A model generated the notes under the pieces. The model did not search any database, was not told the origin of the DNA, and was given only the letters and a program-made list of their open reading frames with translations. From Parachlamydiales bacterium (GTDB taxonomy: Bacteria > Chlamydiota > Chlamydiia > Chlamydiales > SM23-39), in NCBI GenBank assembly GCA_020058465.1, contig JAGVDZ010000140.1, positions 1-6,508 of the forward strand: 6,508 nucleotides of DNA, read 5' to 3'. Shown here in pieces: positions 6,428-6,508 of the stretch (position 1 is the first letter of the stretch; each line of letters begins with the position of its first letter). A program made the translations under genes and the position numbers.

Positions 6428-6508
6428 GTCCTTGTGAAGAAAAGCCGTGAAAAAATGAAGCGATCTTCCTAACATGAAAGGACACTAAAAGAGCTTGGGC
6501 ACCAGCCC

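Larger units (their letters stand above)
6388..6508 (-). other. Leader and upstream region of the exporter operon
   Basis: These 121 bases hold the ribosome binding site and hairpin of the Wza-like gene and nothing else I can name. I searched the minus strand for a -35/-10 pair and found no convincing sigma-70 promoter, so the operon promoter may lie beyond the right edge. One minus-strand frame is open from the right edge (6506) to a TGA at 6381 that overlaps the exporter start by seven bases. Its 41 codons have no recognisable family, so I do not call it a gene. Confidence 0.4.

Noticed and set aside
6419..6471. Plus-strand AAGGAGGAGG followed by GTG and a 12-codon frame at 6433
   Set aside because: The purine run is the complement of the anti-SD arm of the hairpin, and a 12-codon peptide with no conserved neighbour on that strand is not supportable.

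Overview
The window holds part of a Gram-negative surface-polysaccharide locus next to a cell-wall gene. Evidence for Gram-negative is a lipobox-bearing outer-membrane exporter of the Wza type and a large inner-membrane Wzc-type partner. The wording of the penicillin-binding protein fragment at the left edge (GKTSTAE, then LRFGNAGKEAAP) reminds me of PBP2 from Chlamydiae. An environmental chlamydia-like bacterium is therefore my best guess, but it rests on memory and not on a search. Base composition looks close to balanced.

Layout, left to right. 3-428 (+) is the 3' end of a class B penicillin-binding protein that runs off the left edge. It meets, tail to tail with an 8-base overlap, the end of an FkbM-family methyltransferase (421-1296, -). 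A 118-base gap (1297-1414) follows. The junction between this gap and the next gene carries a perfect 16-base inverted repeat. Next are a UDP-glucuronate decarboxylase (1415 to about 2434, -), a 946-residue Wzc-like chain-length/secretion protein (2450-5290, -), and a Wza-like lipoprotein (5287-6387, -). The last 121 bases (6388-6508) carry the leader of the Wza-like gene and no gene I can support.

The three large minus-strand genes look like one operon transcribed right to left. The exporter and the Wzc-like gene overlap by 4 bases (ATGA), and the decarboxylase follows within 9 to 15 bases. The exporter would form the outer-membrane outlet and the Wzc-like protein the periplasmic/inner-membrane part. 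The decarboxylase would supply UDP-xylose, or the 4-keto pentose derived from it, and the methyltransferase may decorate a sugar. No glycosyltransferase, flippase or polymerase is visible, so the locus must continue elsewhere.

The points most worth a second look are: (1) the cytoplasmic kinase-like domain of the Wzc-like protein keeps the fold landmarks but has lost the Walker B aspartate, one Walker A' aspartate and the tyrosine-rich tail; (2) the Shine-Dalgarno of the exporter gene is paired with a perfect anti-SD just upstream; (3) the same SD-containing motif recurs at the 3' end of the decarboxylase gene, inside the loop of the 16-base inverted repeat.
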